Shown piece by piece: positions 28,962-37,245 of a DNA stretch of 64,000 nucleotides. Origin of the DNA: Richelia sinica FACHB-800 (GTDB lineage: Bacteria; Cyanobacteriota; Cyanobacteriia; Cyanobacteriales; Nostocaceae); contig NZ_JACJTT010000002.1 in the NCBI RefSeq assembly GCF_014698825.1, positions 124,001 through 188,000 on the forward strand. Reading direction: 5' to 3'. Position 1 is the stretch's first letter. Each line of letters begins with the position of its first letter. The notes beneath the pieces were generated by a model. That model did no database searches and was not told the origin of the DNA. It saw only the letters and a program-made list of their open reading frames with translations. Both the position numbers and the translations under genes were made by a program.

Positions 28962-30641
28962 ATGCTGAATACGAGTTTTGCACTCCCCAGTTTGACCGCT
29001 AGCCAGATGATAGGGCCAAAAACAATCCGACCGCTTACAGCTGCTACCATTTATGGTATTGCCTTCCTCGACGGCAAACTCATTGCCATAGACACAATTA
29101 AGGGACATTTACTAGAAATTGACCCCCTCACGGATAACAGTAGAATTCTCAACCCGCACCAAGTCAGAGAATTTCAGGATGTCACTGGTTTAGCTATTGC
29201 TGGTGATACTTTGTGGTTAACTCGTGGCAACAGTGTTTATTTGTGCAAGCTTTCGTCCTTAGGTTTAGAACATTTTGTCACCTTACCTTATGCTGCTAAT
29301 GGTGTAGCTGTTTGGGATTCTACAGTTTACGTCAGTTGTCAAAGACTGGGACAGATTTTAATTTTTGACCGTGATAGCCGCAAAGAAATAACCAGGTTTC
29401 CTGTCCCTGGTGTGGGGATAGAAAATTTAGCTGTTAGTCACGATACTCTGTGGGTGTGCGATCGCACCGAGCAAACAGTGTACTCTATGGATCGGGCCAC
29501 TGGGGAAGTGATATTTAGCGTCCTCACACCTTTTCCTTCTCCCACAGGTATAGCAGTCTGCCCCCAAGATGACCAAGGTAAAGATAGTCTCTATATTGCC
29601 TATGCCTTTGAAGAACCATATATTCGTGACAACCCCAACGCTGACCCCAACCACGAGTTAACTTACCGTGACCTCACCTTTATTCATCCTCTGTATTATC
29701 ATTACGAACCCAGTAAACGCTATGCCCTTTCTAACGGTTATCTGTTAGAAATGTCCTACGTTGAGGAAATTTCTCCCTTGGATGAAGTCTATTTATCCAA
29801 TGTAGAATGGCGTATTGCCCTCCCCTCAGAAACCGAACGCCAAAAAGTTAAACAAGTTGATCCCATTGGAGTGCCATTTACAGAAGAAATAGTTGATGGT
29901 CAACGGGTAGCAGTTTTCAAATTTGACAGTCTTGCCCCCGGTGAACGCCACATTTTTGGCTGGAAAGCACTTTTGGAAGTGCGGGGTATCAAATATCGAA
30001 TCACTCCAAAAGATACTGATGATCTGCCGGAACTATCAGCAGAATTCCAGAGTCGTTACCTAGTAGATGATGATGACTTGGCGATGGATACAGCCATTGT
30101 CAGACGTGCTGCCCGTGAAGCCGCAGGTTCAGAAACAAATTTATTGCGGAAAATGTACAACATCCGCAACTATGTGTATGACGAGTTATCCTATGGGATT
30201 AAGCCATATATTGACCCGCCAGACATAGTGTTAGAAAGAGGTGTTGGTTCTTGCGGTGAATACGTCGGTGTTCTCCTCGCCCTTTGTCGCTTAAACGGTA
30301 TCCCCTGTCGCACTGTGGGACGGTATAAATGCCCCCCTTATGCTGAACAGCAAGGCGTACCCCTCCAACCAGACTTTAATCACGTATGGTTAGAGTTCTA
30401 TATTCCCAACTTTGGTTGGTTGCCCATGGAATCTAACCCCGATGATGTGGGTGATGTGGGCCCTTATCCTACCCGTTTCTTTATGGGTTTATGCTGGTAT
30501 CATATTGAAATTGGTAAAGGAATTACCTTTGAAACCTTAACCAGCAATGGATTACGGCTCAATAAGGAAGAGATATCCATTGGTGACTTGGCCATTAATC
30601 ACATTCGGTTTACAATTCTTAAGGAATTACCGTCATTTTAG
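28962..30641 (+). CDS. Beta-propeller-like N terminus fused to transglutaminase-like domain
   Basis: 559 residues, no signal peptide seen. Residues about 25-220 show repeated blades of the type 'GIAVxxDTLWVxDR..TVYxxDRATGEV', like a six-blade propeller. Residues about 390-510 are a transglutaminase-like cysteine-protease fold: the Cys in GVGSCGEYVGVLLALCRLNGIPCRTVGRY, the His in DFNHVWLEFY and an Asp in ESNPDDVGDV form the expected triad. A middle segment (about 225-380) is unassigned. Whether it cuts or crosslinks proteins is not known. Monocistronic by spacing. Confidence 0.75.
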   Translation: MLNTSFALPSLTASQMIGPKTIRPLTAATIYGIAFLDGKLIAIDTIKGHLLEIDPLTDNSRILNPHQVREFQDVTGLAIAGDTLWLTRGNSVYLCKLSSLGLEHFVTLPYAANGVAVWDSTVYVSCQRLGQILIFDRDSRKEITRFPVPGVGIENLAVSHDTLWVCDRTEQTVYSMDRATGEVIFSVLTPFPSPTGIAVCPQDDQGKDSLYIAYAFEEPYIRDNPNADPNHELTYRDLTFIHPLYYHYEPSKRYALSNGYLLEMSYVEEISPLDEVYLSNVEWRIALPSETERQKVKQVDPIGVPFTEEIVDGQRVAVFKFDSLAPGERHIFGWKALLEVRGIKYRITPKDTDDLPELSAEFQSRYLVDDDDLAMDTAIVRRAAREAAGSETNLLRKMYNIRNYVYDELSYGIKPYIDPPDIVLERGVGSCGEYVGVLLALCRLNGIPCRTVGRYKCPPYAEQQGVPLQPDFNHVWLEFYIPNFGWLPMESNPDDVGDVGPYPTRFFMGLCWYHIEIGKGITFETLTSNGLRLNKEEISIGDLAINHIRFTILKELPSF

Positions 30642-31043
30642 CTGCGGAATTGGCACAAGAGAATCAGTAGTTTAGTAATGGGGTGAAAGTAGCAACGAAG
30701 ATAGTGGTTTTGACACCAGACAGACTCATAACTAAACCCTTGTGTTCCCCAAACCTATTGGCCTTAATCGAAAATTTAAAGTTTGGTGGCAAAGCTTTAT
30801 TCCTACTTGATGATTAAGCCTAGGTAAATTGCTGAGTTGCTTAGTACAATAAAACTCAGAATATACTCTGAAAGAGATTACTACGGGACTCAGTTCGGTT
30901 TTTTAGGTCGAAGTTACACTGTTGACATAGCCAAATCTATGTTTGAAAACAAACGTAGACCCAGTTGTAAATGGTAATGAAAGGTGCATCATTGGATTGG
31001 TTCTGAATCAGATAAAACTCTCGAACAAACGCCCAGCGCCAAA
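30642..31043. other. Intergenic region with unclear start of the next gene
   Basis: About 400 bases. No RNA gene or repeat is evident. A GTG at 30984 would extend the next ORF by 20 codons, so the true gap may be 342 bases. Confidence 0.45.
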
Positions 31044-32342
31044 ATGCCAGGCGGTAGTCTCGACTCCTATCATAATCCTCATTCCTGCTACCATGAGGAA
31101 CAGCAAATATACCAACATTTGCTGCATCTAGTGCAAAAAGAGTCCCCTGACCACATGATTGAGCGTTGTCGCGCTTTGTTTGTGGATGGTGCCGACTATC
31201 CAGAACATGAGGTTCTGTTGATATTAGATAAAATTACTGCTTCTAAGCAAGCAGCCAACGAGTTTCAGTTTTTCCTCAATCGGTGTTGTCATATTCTGAT
31301 TAATCGTTGGCATATGCAGCCACAGTTGCATTATGCGATCGCTGATCTAATAGAATTATTCGAGACCCCATCTACAAGATCCAGAGTCACCAGTTTCCGT
31401 GCCAGAGAAATTAGACGCTTGCGGGAACTAGTCAAACATTTTACTCAAAGCGAACAATATTTAATTCTCAGAAGATTTATTCAGGTCATTGATCAGCATC
31501 CTACGTGGGGCAACAGACAGCATCAGCCCCTGATGAATCTAATACCTAGATATCCGTATTTATACGAGCATTGTTTAATTAGCGAAGACTCTACCTTTGA
31601 ACAGCAGCAAACAGTCAAACATTTCCAAGCTAGAGTACAAAAGAAATTTGAAATTGATTTATCTCAATATATAACCTATAAACTTCGTCGGGTTCAGGTT
31701 CTCAGAAAATATTCTCCAGAGGAAGCAAATAGAATCTTGCGTCCTGTTAATAATCCTACTTTATTAACTGATAGTGAATTATATAGTACCCTCAAGCAGT
31801 TTTTAGGCAAACCTGAACAAGGTTGCACCTATAATGAATTAGCGCAGAAGTTCATCCAGTATAGTAGTCAAGCGCGGACTTTCCATGAATATAAAGATGA
31901 TTTATATGAATATTTAATTACTTCTATTGATCATCAATATGGAAAACGACAATTTAATCAAAAACTATATACACATTTGCAAAACACCTTACCTCAAGCT
32001 GATTTTCAAAAGCCTGATGAATTTTTGGTGGTGAGAACTTGTAGTCAATTGCTGAACTTTTTAGTAGTCAATAGTCCAGCAGCACCACAGCATTTTACTT
32101 TCTTAGATTTAATTAGTAACCAAGGTACATTACCTACCATTGGCTTGCTGTTAAAAATAGTGTTGATATCCCGTAAAGTCAAACCATTTTTAGAAAAAAA
32201 AGTAGCAATTTTATTTAATCATTATGAATCAGCCACTACTGATTGTATTGGCTGGTTAGTCGGTACTTTGGAACAGTTAAATATTGCCTTAAGCATTCAT
32301 TTTGGTAATGTTGATTTGTCCTTCTTTAAACGCTTCTGTTAA
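31044..32342 (+). CDS. Hypothetical protein, 432 residues, mostly helical
   Basis: Family not recognised; it resembles conserved cyanobacterial proteins of unknown role. The start is taken at the ATG for MPGGSLDSYH; a GTG 60 bp upstream (30984) is the alternative, and neither has a strong ribosome site. The protein is predicted helical throughout, with His/Tyr-rich helices (CYHEEQQIYQHLLHLVQ), a basic stretch RSRVTSFRAREIRRLRELV, and a hydrophobic C terminus. No membrane helices or catalytic motif are evident. It is convergent with the nuclease gene, with only 2 bp between stops. Confidence 0.7.
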   Translation: MPGGSLDSYHNPHSCYHEEQQIYQHLLHLVQKESPDHMIERCRALFVDGADYPEHEVLLILDKITASKQAANEFQFFLNRCCHILINRWHMQPQLHYAIADLIELFETPSTRSRVTSFRAREIRRLRELVKHFTQSEQYLILRRFIQVIDQHPTWGNRQHQPLMNLIPRYPYLYEHCLISEDSTFEQQQTVKHFQARVQKKFEIDLSQYITYKLRRVQVLRKYSPEEANRILRPVNNPTLLTDSELYSTLKQFLGKPEQGCTYNELAQKFIQYSSQARTFHEYKDDLYEYLITSIDHQYGKRQFNQKLYTHLQNTLPQADFQKPDEFLVVRTCSQLLNFLVVNSPAAPQHFTFLDLISNQGTLPTIGLLLKIVLISRKVKPFLEKKVAILFNHYESATTDCIGWLVGTLEQLNIALSIHFGNVDLSFFKRFC

Positions 32343-32344
32343 TT

Positions 32345-33211
32345 TTATTCAGAAACTGGGGTGGGGGTATGTTGTTGGACAACCTTGGGCATAATTCCTG
32401 GTTTAAATTCTGAAAACTCGCAGATAGAGTTAAAAGGGCAAAATCGACAGTGGTTGCCTGGGTTGGGTGGGAAAATCTGGCTAAAATTGCGCGTTTCTGA
32501 TTGATATTTGTGCAAATCTTGTTGATGTTTATGGGCTATATTCGCTAACTCATACTCTAAGGAAACGAATTCCTGATTGTTAATGGTAATTAATTCAGAT
32601 TTTTTGCAGATTTCTAAATTATAAAAAGAAGCAACTGCTCTTTTACCAGGATATAGATAACGGGCAGCTAGTAGATAAACTAAAGCTTGTCTGCGGTCAA
32701 AGGCAGATTTACCAGTTTTAAAATCTAAAATATGTAAAGTGCTATCAGATTCGATAAATACACAATCCATCGCTGCATACAACCGAAAGCAATAATTATG
32801 CTGTTCAATCACAATTGGCTTGGGATAACCTTCATCTCCCGAAGTCAATTGCAGGATGCGTTTACCTAATAACAATGGTGTGTGATGATATCTTTGCAAA
32901 ATTTGCAAGACTCTTTGTTTAACTACATCATGGGCATGGCTTAATCCTAATAAATGGGCAACTTTTTCTACACCATCAGATTGTGTTAACCAATGCAGGT
33001 GATGATGAAATTCATATACACCTTTTTGAGCTAGGATACCAATGCGCTGAGGTGGGGTAACTTTGGCTAATAAGGCTTTGACTTGGGGTTCATGTTGCCT
33101 GGCTTTGATAAATCCCCTTCTCATCTGGCAATGCCAATGTTCTTGTCCTTTAGCGGGGGCAACTAAAGACCAAAGGTGGTAACTGACAAAGGGTCGATCA
33201 GGGGTTGACAT
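32345..33211 (-). CDS. PD-(D/E)XK nuclease-family protein (Cas4/RecB-like) with likely Fe-S cluster
   Basis: 288 residues. The nuclease core is visible: an Asp in the YAAMDCVFI strand, then ILDFKTGK (the D-x-K catalytic pair), then the helix QALVYLLAARYL matching motif QxxxY of RecB nucleases. Four cysteines are placed as in Cas4 and AddB: Cys28 near the N terminus and CRFCPFNSIC near the C terminus (C-x2-C-x5-C), consistent with a 4Fe-4S cluster. There is no CRISPR array or cas gene in the window, so this is a stand-alone member, probably acting in DNA repair. It begins about 95 bp from the divergent phosphohexomutase. Confidence 0.8.
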   Translation of the reverse strand: MSTPDRPFVSYHLWSLVAPAKGQEHWHCQMRRGFIKARQHEPQVKALLAKVTPPQRIGILAQKGVYEFHHHLHWLTQSDGVEKVAHLLGLSHAHDVVKQRVLQILQRYHHTPLLLGKRILQLTSGDEGYPKPIVIEQHNYCFRLYAAMDCVFIESDSTLHILDFKTGKSAFDRRQALVYLLAARYLYPGKRAVASFYNLEICKKSELITINNQEFVSLEYELANIAHKHQQDLHKYQSETRNFSQIFPPNPGNHCRFCPFNSICEFSEFKPGIMPKVVQQHTPTPVSE

Positions 33212-33308
33212 CGCTCAGAAGGAGTGAGAGAAAATACTTGAAGATACTTGCGGCTACGCACGCTTTGCGGGAAGCTTCCTAATAGTTAATGATGATGCAC
33301 GGGAGAAA

Positions 33309-34745
33309 GTGGCAAATATGGGCGCTAGTAGCAGTTCCAGCAAGATAAAATTTGGTACAGACGGTTGGCGAGGGATCATTGCCGATGACTTTACTTTTCC
33401 TAACGTGCGGAAAGTAACTAGGGCGATCGCTCGTTATTTGGAAACAGCCTACAGTAAAGACAGACCAGTTCTTATTGCTTACGATACTCGATTTTTAGCT
33501 GATCAGTTTGCCCGTGCATCTGCCGAGGTTTTGGCAGATTTAGGGTGGAATGTGAAAATTACAGACCGGGATTGCCCAACTCCAGTAATTGCTTATAACG
33601 CCCGTCACCTGAATTCGGCTGGGGCGTTGATGTTTACTGCTAGCCATAATCCTGCACCTTATTGTGGAATTAAATATATCCCCGACTATGCGGGGCCTGC
33701 CACTCCAGAAATTACTGATACTATTGTGGCAAATATAGAAAGTGCATCTGATGAATTGCCAAGTGGCAAAGCATCAGGTTCAATTTCTACCTTTGATCCA
33801 AAACCAGATTATTTGCATTTTATCTACACCTTGCTGGATGTCGATAAAATTAAAAGCGCGAATTTAAAAGTTAAGTACGATGCCCTCTATTCTACCTCTC
33901 GCGGCTATCTGGATGAAGTTTTGCAACAATGCGGTACACAGTTAGAAAGTTTCCACACTTGGAGGGATGTACTTTTTGGCGGTGGAATGCCTGAACCCAA
34001 GGGAGAACAGTTAGTTGAGTTGGTAGAAGCGGTAAAAGCCGATAAAGCAGATTTGGGTTTAGCGACGGATGGGGATAGCGATCGCTTTGGTATTGTGGAT
34101 GAACAGGGTAATGTTCTCACCCCCAATACTGTGCTGTTAGTTTTAGCAAGACATTTAATCAAAAATAAGGGTAAAAACGGGGCAATTGTCCGCACAGTAG
34201 CGACCACTCACCTACTGGATAACTTCGCTGCTAAATACGGCTTGCCAATTTATGAAACACCAGTTGGGTTTAAATACATTGGTGAAAAAATGCGGGAAAC
34301 TGCGGTTTTAATTGGTGGAGAAGAATCTGGTGGTTTAAGTGTGATTGGGCATATTCCAGAAAAAGATGGCGTATTGGCTGATATGCTGGTAGCTGAAGCC
34401 ATTGCCTATGAAGGGAAGCCCTTAAGTCAGTTAGTACAGGAAGCGATCGCCGAAGCAGATGGCCCCTTGTATAACAACCGCCTAGATTTACACCTGACCG
34501 AATCTCACAAGAATGCAGTGATTGATGCTTATACCCAAAATCCGCCTTCAACAGTGGCTGGAATTGCGGTCAAAGAAGTCGGCAGGAAGGATGGGATTAA
34601 ATTGTATCTAGAAGAGGGTAGCTGGGTGTTGCTGCGTCCTTCTGGGACAGAACCATTGGTGAGGGTGTACATGGAAACTAACTCACCAGAAAAACTCAGT
34701 CAGATCGCCGCAACCATGGAAGCGGAAATTGCTAAGTTAGGTTAA
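33309..34745 (+). CDS. Phosphoglucomutase/phosphomannomutase-family enzyme
   Basis: Alpha-D-phosphohexomutase of 478 residues, cytoplasmic. The order is standard: N-terminal KFGTDGWRGIIADDF, catalytic phosphoserine loop FTASHNPAPYCGIK, metal loop ATDGDSDRFGIVD, sugar loop GGEESGGLSV, and phosphate loop RPSGTEPLVRVYME. The GTG at 33309 is used; the ATG three codons later (MGASSSSSK) is an equal alternative. The preferred sugar phosphate (glucose, mannose or glucosamine) is not decided by these motifs. It lies upstream of a LapA-like gene and is separated from it by a hairpin repeat. Confidence 0.9.
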   Translation: MANMGASSSSSKIKFGTDGWRGIIADDFTFPNVRKVTRAIARYLETAYSKDRPVLIAYDTRFLADQFARASAEVLADLGWNVKITDRDCPTPVIAYNARHLNSAGALMFTASHNPAPYCGIKYIPDYAGPATPEITDTIVANIESASDELPSGKASGSISTFDPKPDYLHFIYTLLDVDKIKSANLKVKYDALYSTSRGYLDEVLQQCGTQLESFHTWRDVLFGGGMPEPKGEQLVELVEAVKADKADLGLATDGDSDRFGIVDEQGNVLTPNTVLLVLARHLIKNKGKNGAIVRTVATTHLLDNFAAKYGLPIYETPVGFKYIGEKMRETAVLIGGEESGGLSVIGHIPEKDGVLADMLVAEAIAYEGKPLSQLVQEAIAEADGPLYNNRLDLHLTESHKNAVIDAYTQNPPSTVAGIAVKEVGRKDGIKLYLEEGSWVLLRPSGTEPLVRVYMETNSPEKLSQIAATMEAEIAKLG

Positions 34746-34761
34746 TCTCTCACTTGATGAT

Positions 34762-34789
34762 GTAGAGGCGTTTCCGGTAACGTCTCTAC
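34762..34789. repeat. GTAGAG-CGTT/AACG-CTCTAC hairpin repeat, imperfect copy
   Basis: GTAGAGGCGTT, a short centre, then AACGTCTCTAC. It is an imperfect form of the perfect palindrome at 55257-55290 and lies between two genes, where it may act in termination or be a REP-like element. Confidence 0.6.
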
Positions 34790-34816
34790 CTTGGTGAGGA
34801 AGTTATATTTAAAGTT

Positions 34817-35086
34817 ATGAAAAGTTTTGCAAATTTATTGATATCTCTAGTTATAGCTGTATGGGTAATAGCGATCGCTATTATCTCCGTCCAAAATGCC
34901 ACACCCATATCATTAAGATTTTTGGGTTTTCAATCTATTCAAATTCCCTTTGGCTTGATATTAGCTTTTTGTGTGGCTGTGGGTGTACTTACTGTAGCGA
35001 TTTTACAGCCTCTTTGGGGTTTGGGTGAGTCAAAATCTAGATTTGATGATGAGGCTGAGTTTTTTGTAGATGATGAAGATTTTTAA
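34817..35086 (+). CDS. LapA-domain small membrane protein
   Basis: 89 residues with two hydrophobic helices (about 7-27 and 43-66) flanking ISVQNATPISLRFLGFQSIQIP, the pattern of the LapA (DUF1049) family of small inner-membrane proteins, then an acidic cytosolic tail. In other bacteria LapA acts with LapB in lipopolysaccharide assembly; here the role is inferred only from the family. It sits 71 bp after the phosphohexomutase. Confidence 0.8.
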   Translation: MKSFANLLISLVIAVWVIAIAIISVQNATPISLRFLGFQSIQIPFGLILAFCVAVGVLTVAILQPLWGLGESKSRFDDEAEFFVDDEDF

Positions 35087-35117
35087 ACTTTATCACAGTA
35101 GGTATCCCTCTATAAAT

Positions 35118-35420
35118 TTACAATTCATAATCATCAAAAACAGATGGAAGATTACGACGACCACTCACTACTCGTAAAATTTCAATTCCATCATCCAGCA
35201 CTCTATAAAAAATTATATAGCCTTCTAGGGGTAAACCTCGCAAATCAGCACGTATTCCTGAATAGCTTTTACCACTATTTGGAAAAGAAACCAATTGTTG
35301 ACATTTACGATTAAATTCCTGAAAAAATTTTTCACCTGCTTCTAGGTTGTTGTGGGAGAAGTATTCAGCAATTTCATTTAAGTCACGACTAGCGAGAATA
35401 TTAATAACGTAACGATTCAT
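35118..35420 (-). CDS. ParE/RelE-family toxin
   Basis: 100 residues with the compact alpha/beta fold of type II toxins: the N-terminal strand and helix (ILASRDLNEIAEYFSHNN), the middle FPNSGKSYSG, the typical RADLRGLPLEGYIIFYRVLDDGIEILRVVSGRR and a short tail. It overlaps the upstream antitoxin by 4 bp (its ATG lies within the antitoxin stop). The ParE branch (gyrase poison) is more likely than RelE (mRNA cleavage), but this is not certain. Confidence 0.85.
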   Translation of the reverse strand: MNRYVINILASRDLNEIAEYFSHNNLEAGEKFFQEFNRKCQQLVSFPNSGKSYSGIRADLRGLPLEGYIIFYRVLDDGIEILRVVSGRRNLPSVFDDYEL

Positions 35421-35683
35421 CTTTCTGCCTGTCGCTGTTGCTCAAAACGATCTAAAATTTGATTTACAAATGTTTCACCATCAATAGGTGCTGTATGCTC
35501 CGAAATTGCGATCGCAGCATCAATTTTTTCGCCCACTTCCTTAGCCCATTCTGACTCAGCGCGATCATACTCATCCAGCAATTGGAGGGCGATTTCTAGA
35601 ACTTCTTCTACAGAGTTGTATTTCCCAGTTTGCAGTTTTGTTTGAATAAAGTGTTCTTGCTTAGGTGTGAGACCGATACTCAT
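35417..35683 (-). CDS. ParD-like antitoxin
   Basis: 88 residues. The N terminus SIGLTPKQEHFIQTKLQTGKYNSVEEVLEIALQLL is the ribbon-helix-helix-like start seen in ParD-family antitoxins, followed by a disordered, acidic toxin-binding tail. Its stop overlaps the toxin start by 4 bp, the usual antitoxin-first arrangement. It probably represses its own promoter. Confidence 0.82.
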   Translation of the reverse strand: MSIGLTPKQEHFIQTKLQTGKYNSVEEVLEIALQLLDEYDRAESEWAKEVGEKIDAAIAISEHTAPIDGETFVNQILDRFEQQRQAER

Positions 35684-35838
35684 AATTATTTTGGTTACGT
35701 TGGTTGTATATCAAAATTATTATAATGTAGGTCAAAAATTTTATCAAAAATGCGTTAGTGTGGCGCACTGTAGGTATTGCTCTCATGCTAAATTAAACAC
35801 AGGCTATGCACTCTACAATAACCATTTCAATTTACTAT

Positions 35839-36087
35839 TTAAACTGTTACTGTTGATTTTGCTAAATCACGAGATGTTGGCTCAAAATGCAAAACCATAA
35901 TTTGCTCTAAAGTTAAAGCAACAAATTCGTATACTTGTCCATTACTATCACTAAATTCTACTTCAAATACAGTACCATCGGCTAGTAATTCAACTATTGT
36001 ACCAACTTGACCACGTAATAAGTTATATTCAGGTAAATCAACTGTAAGTGCTACTACATCTAGTAACTTTGGTTCAATTTTACTCAT
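35839..36087 (-). CDS. DUF4926-domain small protein
   Basis: 82 residues, beta-rich, resembling a small SH3-like barrel: LLDVVALTVDLPEYNLLRGQVGTIVELLADG then FEVEFSDSNGQ. This is the DUF4926 pattern. It follows a DUF6883 gene by 19 bp on the same strand. Such pairs are found among toxin-antitoxin or immunity-like loci; which partner would be harmful is unknown. Confidence 0.75.
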   Translation of the reverse strand: MSKIEPKLLDVVALTVDLPEYNLLRGQVGTIVELLADGTVFEVEFSDSNGQVYEFVALTLEQIMVLHFEPTSRDLAKSTVTV

Positions 36088-36106
36088 TTTTTACAACCTT
36101 CAAATA

Positions 36107-36463
36107 TTACCATTTAATATAGCAACTTGTTAATTTTGGAAAATCAGCACCAGGCTCGATAATCCAACAACTACGAATGGTTGCACTTCTATTTTGCCTA
36201 TTCAAAGTAAAATCTACATAGTAACGTTGTCCATGTTGATCACTTTTATTCAGGCAAGCTTCTTGAATTTTAACTTGTTCCAAAATAATTTGGCGTAATT
36301 CTTCAGCATTTTCAGCAGTCATGCCTAAAATTGATGAAAACAGACGAGCTTTATCCTTTCCTGTGGGATGATCTCGATTAAGGGAGTAGTCACGTAGTTT
36401 ACGAATGTCAATAACTCCCTTCTCTGCATTTGGGATTATATTTGTTGAATTAGAGCCTTCCAT
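36107..36463 (-). CDS. DUF6883-like protein
   Basis: 118 residues. The pattern IPNAEKGVIDIRKLRDYSLNRDHPTGKDKARLFSSILGMTAENAEELR then QRYYVDFTLNRQNRSATIRSCWIIEPGADFPKLTSCYI matches what I recall of DUF6883, with conserved H-P-x-G-K-x-K and W-I-x(6)-P motifs. In some bacteria this domain ends polymorphic toxins, so a toxin-like role paired with the DUF4926 gene is plausible but unproven. Confidence 0.65.
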   Translation of the reverse strand: MEGSNSTNIIPNAEKGVIDIRKLRDYSLNRDHPTGKDKARLFSSILGMTAENAEELRQIILEQVKIQEACLNKSDQHGQRYYVDFTLNRQNRSATIRSCWIIEPGADFPKLTSCYIKW

Positions 36464-36559
36464 ATATTTGTAGATGCGTATATGAATCCAGCCGTAGATA
36501 TCGCTGTCATTCTAAATCAATGTTAAAATAAAAAATATCACTTGAACATATAAAAAACC

Positions 36560-36778
36560 ATGTCTAGCAATACTTCAATTATTAGCGTTTCTCCTGAAGT
36601 TATGAGTGGTACTCCAGTTTTTACCGGAACAAGAGTTCCTATCCAAACACTTTTAGATTATTTAAAAGCAGGAGATTCAATAGATGATTTTTTAGATGGT
36701 TTTCCTACGGTTACTAAAGATCAAATCATTACATTTTTGGAGGAAGTTGAAAAAGCAATGATTAGTAAGGTAGCATAA
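36560..36778 (+). CDS. DUF433 antitoxin-like protein
   Basis: 72 residues with the DUF433 motif SPEVMSGTPVFTGTRVPIQTLLDYLKAGDSIDDFLDGFPTVTKDQI split over a helix-turn-helix-like fold. DUF433 proteins are the antitoxin partners of PIN-like DUF5615 toxins (VapB-like), and the toxin gene follows after a single base. Confidence 0.88.
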   Translation: MSSNTSIISVSPEVMSGTPVFTGTRVPIQTLLDYLKAGDSIDDFLDGFPTVTKDQIITFLEEVEKAMISKVA

Positions 36779-36779
36779 A

Positions 36780-37103
36780 ATGAAATTGATTTTAGATGAA
36801 TGTATTGATCGCAGGTTAACTAAAGAATTTATAGGTTATGAAATCAAAACTGTTCCCCAGATGGGATGGGAGGGAACTAAAAATGGTAAATTACTGGCTT
36901 TAATAGAAAAAGAATTTGATATTTTTATTACTGTTGATAGGAATTTATCTTTTCAGCAAAATTTATCTCAGTTCAATATCGCTGTAGTTGTTTTGCAAGC
37001 AAAGTCTAATAGATTAATGGATCTTAAACCTTTAGTTCCAAAGATTTTGGATATTTTATCTACAGTAGTGAAAGGTCAAGCTGTCGTTATTAGTCTTGAA
37101 TGA
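36780..37103 (+). CDS. DUF5615 PIN-like toxin
   Basis: 107 residues. The start MKLILDECIDRRLTKEF carries the first acidic residues of a PIN-like nuclease, and FDIFITVDRNLSFQQNL the later aspartate, as in DUF5615 (Mut7-C-like) proteins. One base separates it from the DUF433 gene, so translation is coupled. Expected to act as a ribonuclease toxin; not shown here. Confidence 0.86.
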   Translation: MKLILDECIDRRLTKEFIGYEIKTVPQMGWEGTKNGKLLALIEKEFDIFITVDRNLSFQQNLSQFNIAVVVLQAKSNRLMDLKPLVPKILDILSTVVKGQAVVISLE

Positions 37104-37104
37104 T

Positions 37105-37195
37105 AAGGCGATCGCTCTCAACTCTACATCAATAATGCGATTGCTGTTTACTCTATATCTATAAAATGCGATCGCTATTTACTCTACATTAGATA
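37105..37195. repeat. Three degenerate tandem units of about 30 bp containing HIP1
   Basis: Units start with GCGATCGCT, GCGATTGCT and GCGATCGCT at 37108, 37137 and 37168. Each is followed by a TTTACTCTACAT-like stretch. There are no unique spacers, so it is not a CRISPR array. Confidence 0.6.
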
Positions 37196-37245
37196 ATATG
37201 TAGTATCTCGGAAAGAAAGTATCTCTTTTATCTTACAAGAGGTAT

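Noticed and set aside
37105-37195. CRISPR array
   Set aside because: Three degenerate tandem units with no unique spacers between identical repeats, and no cas genes nearby.
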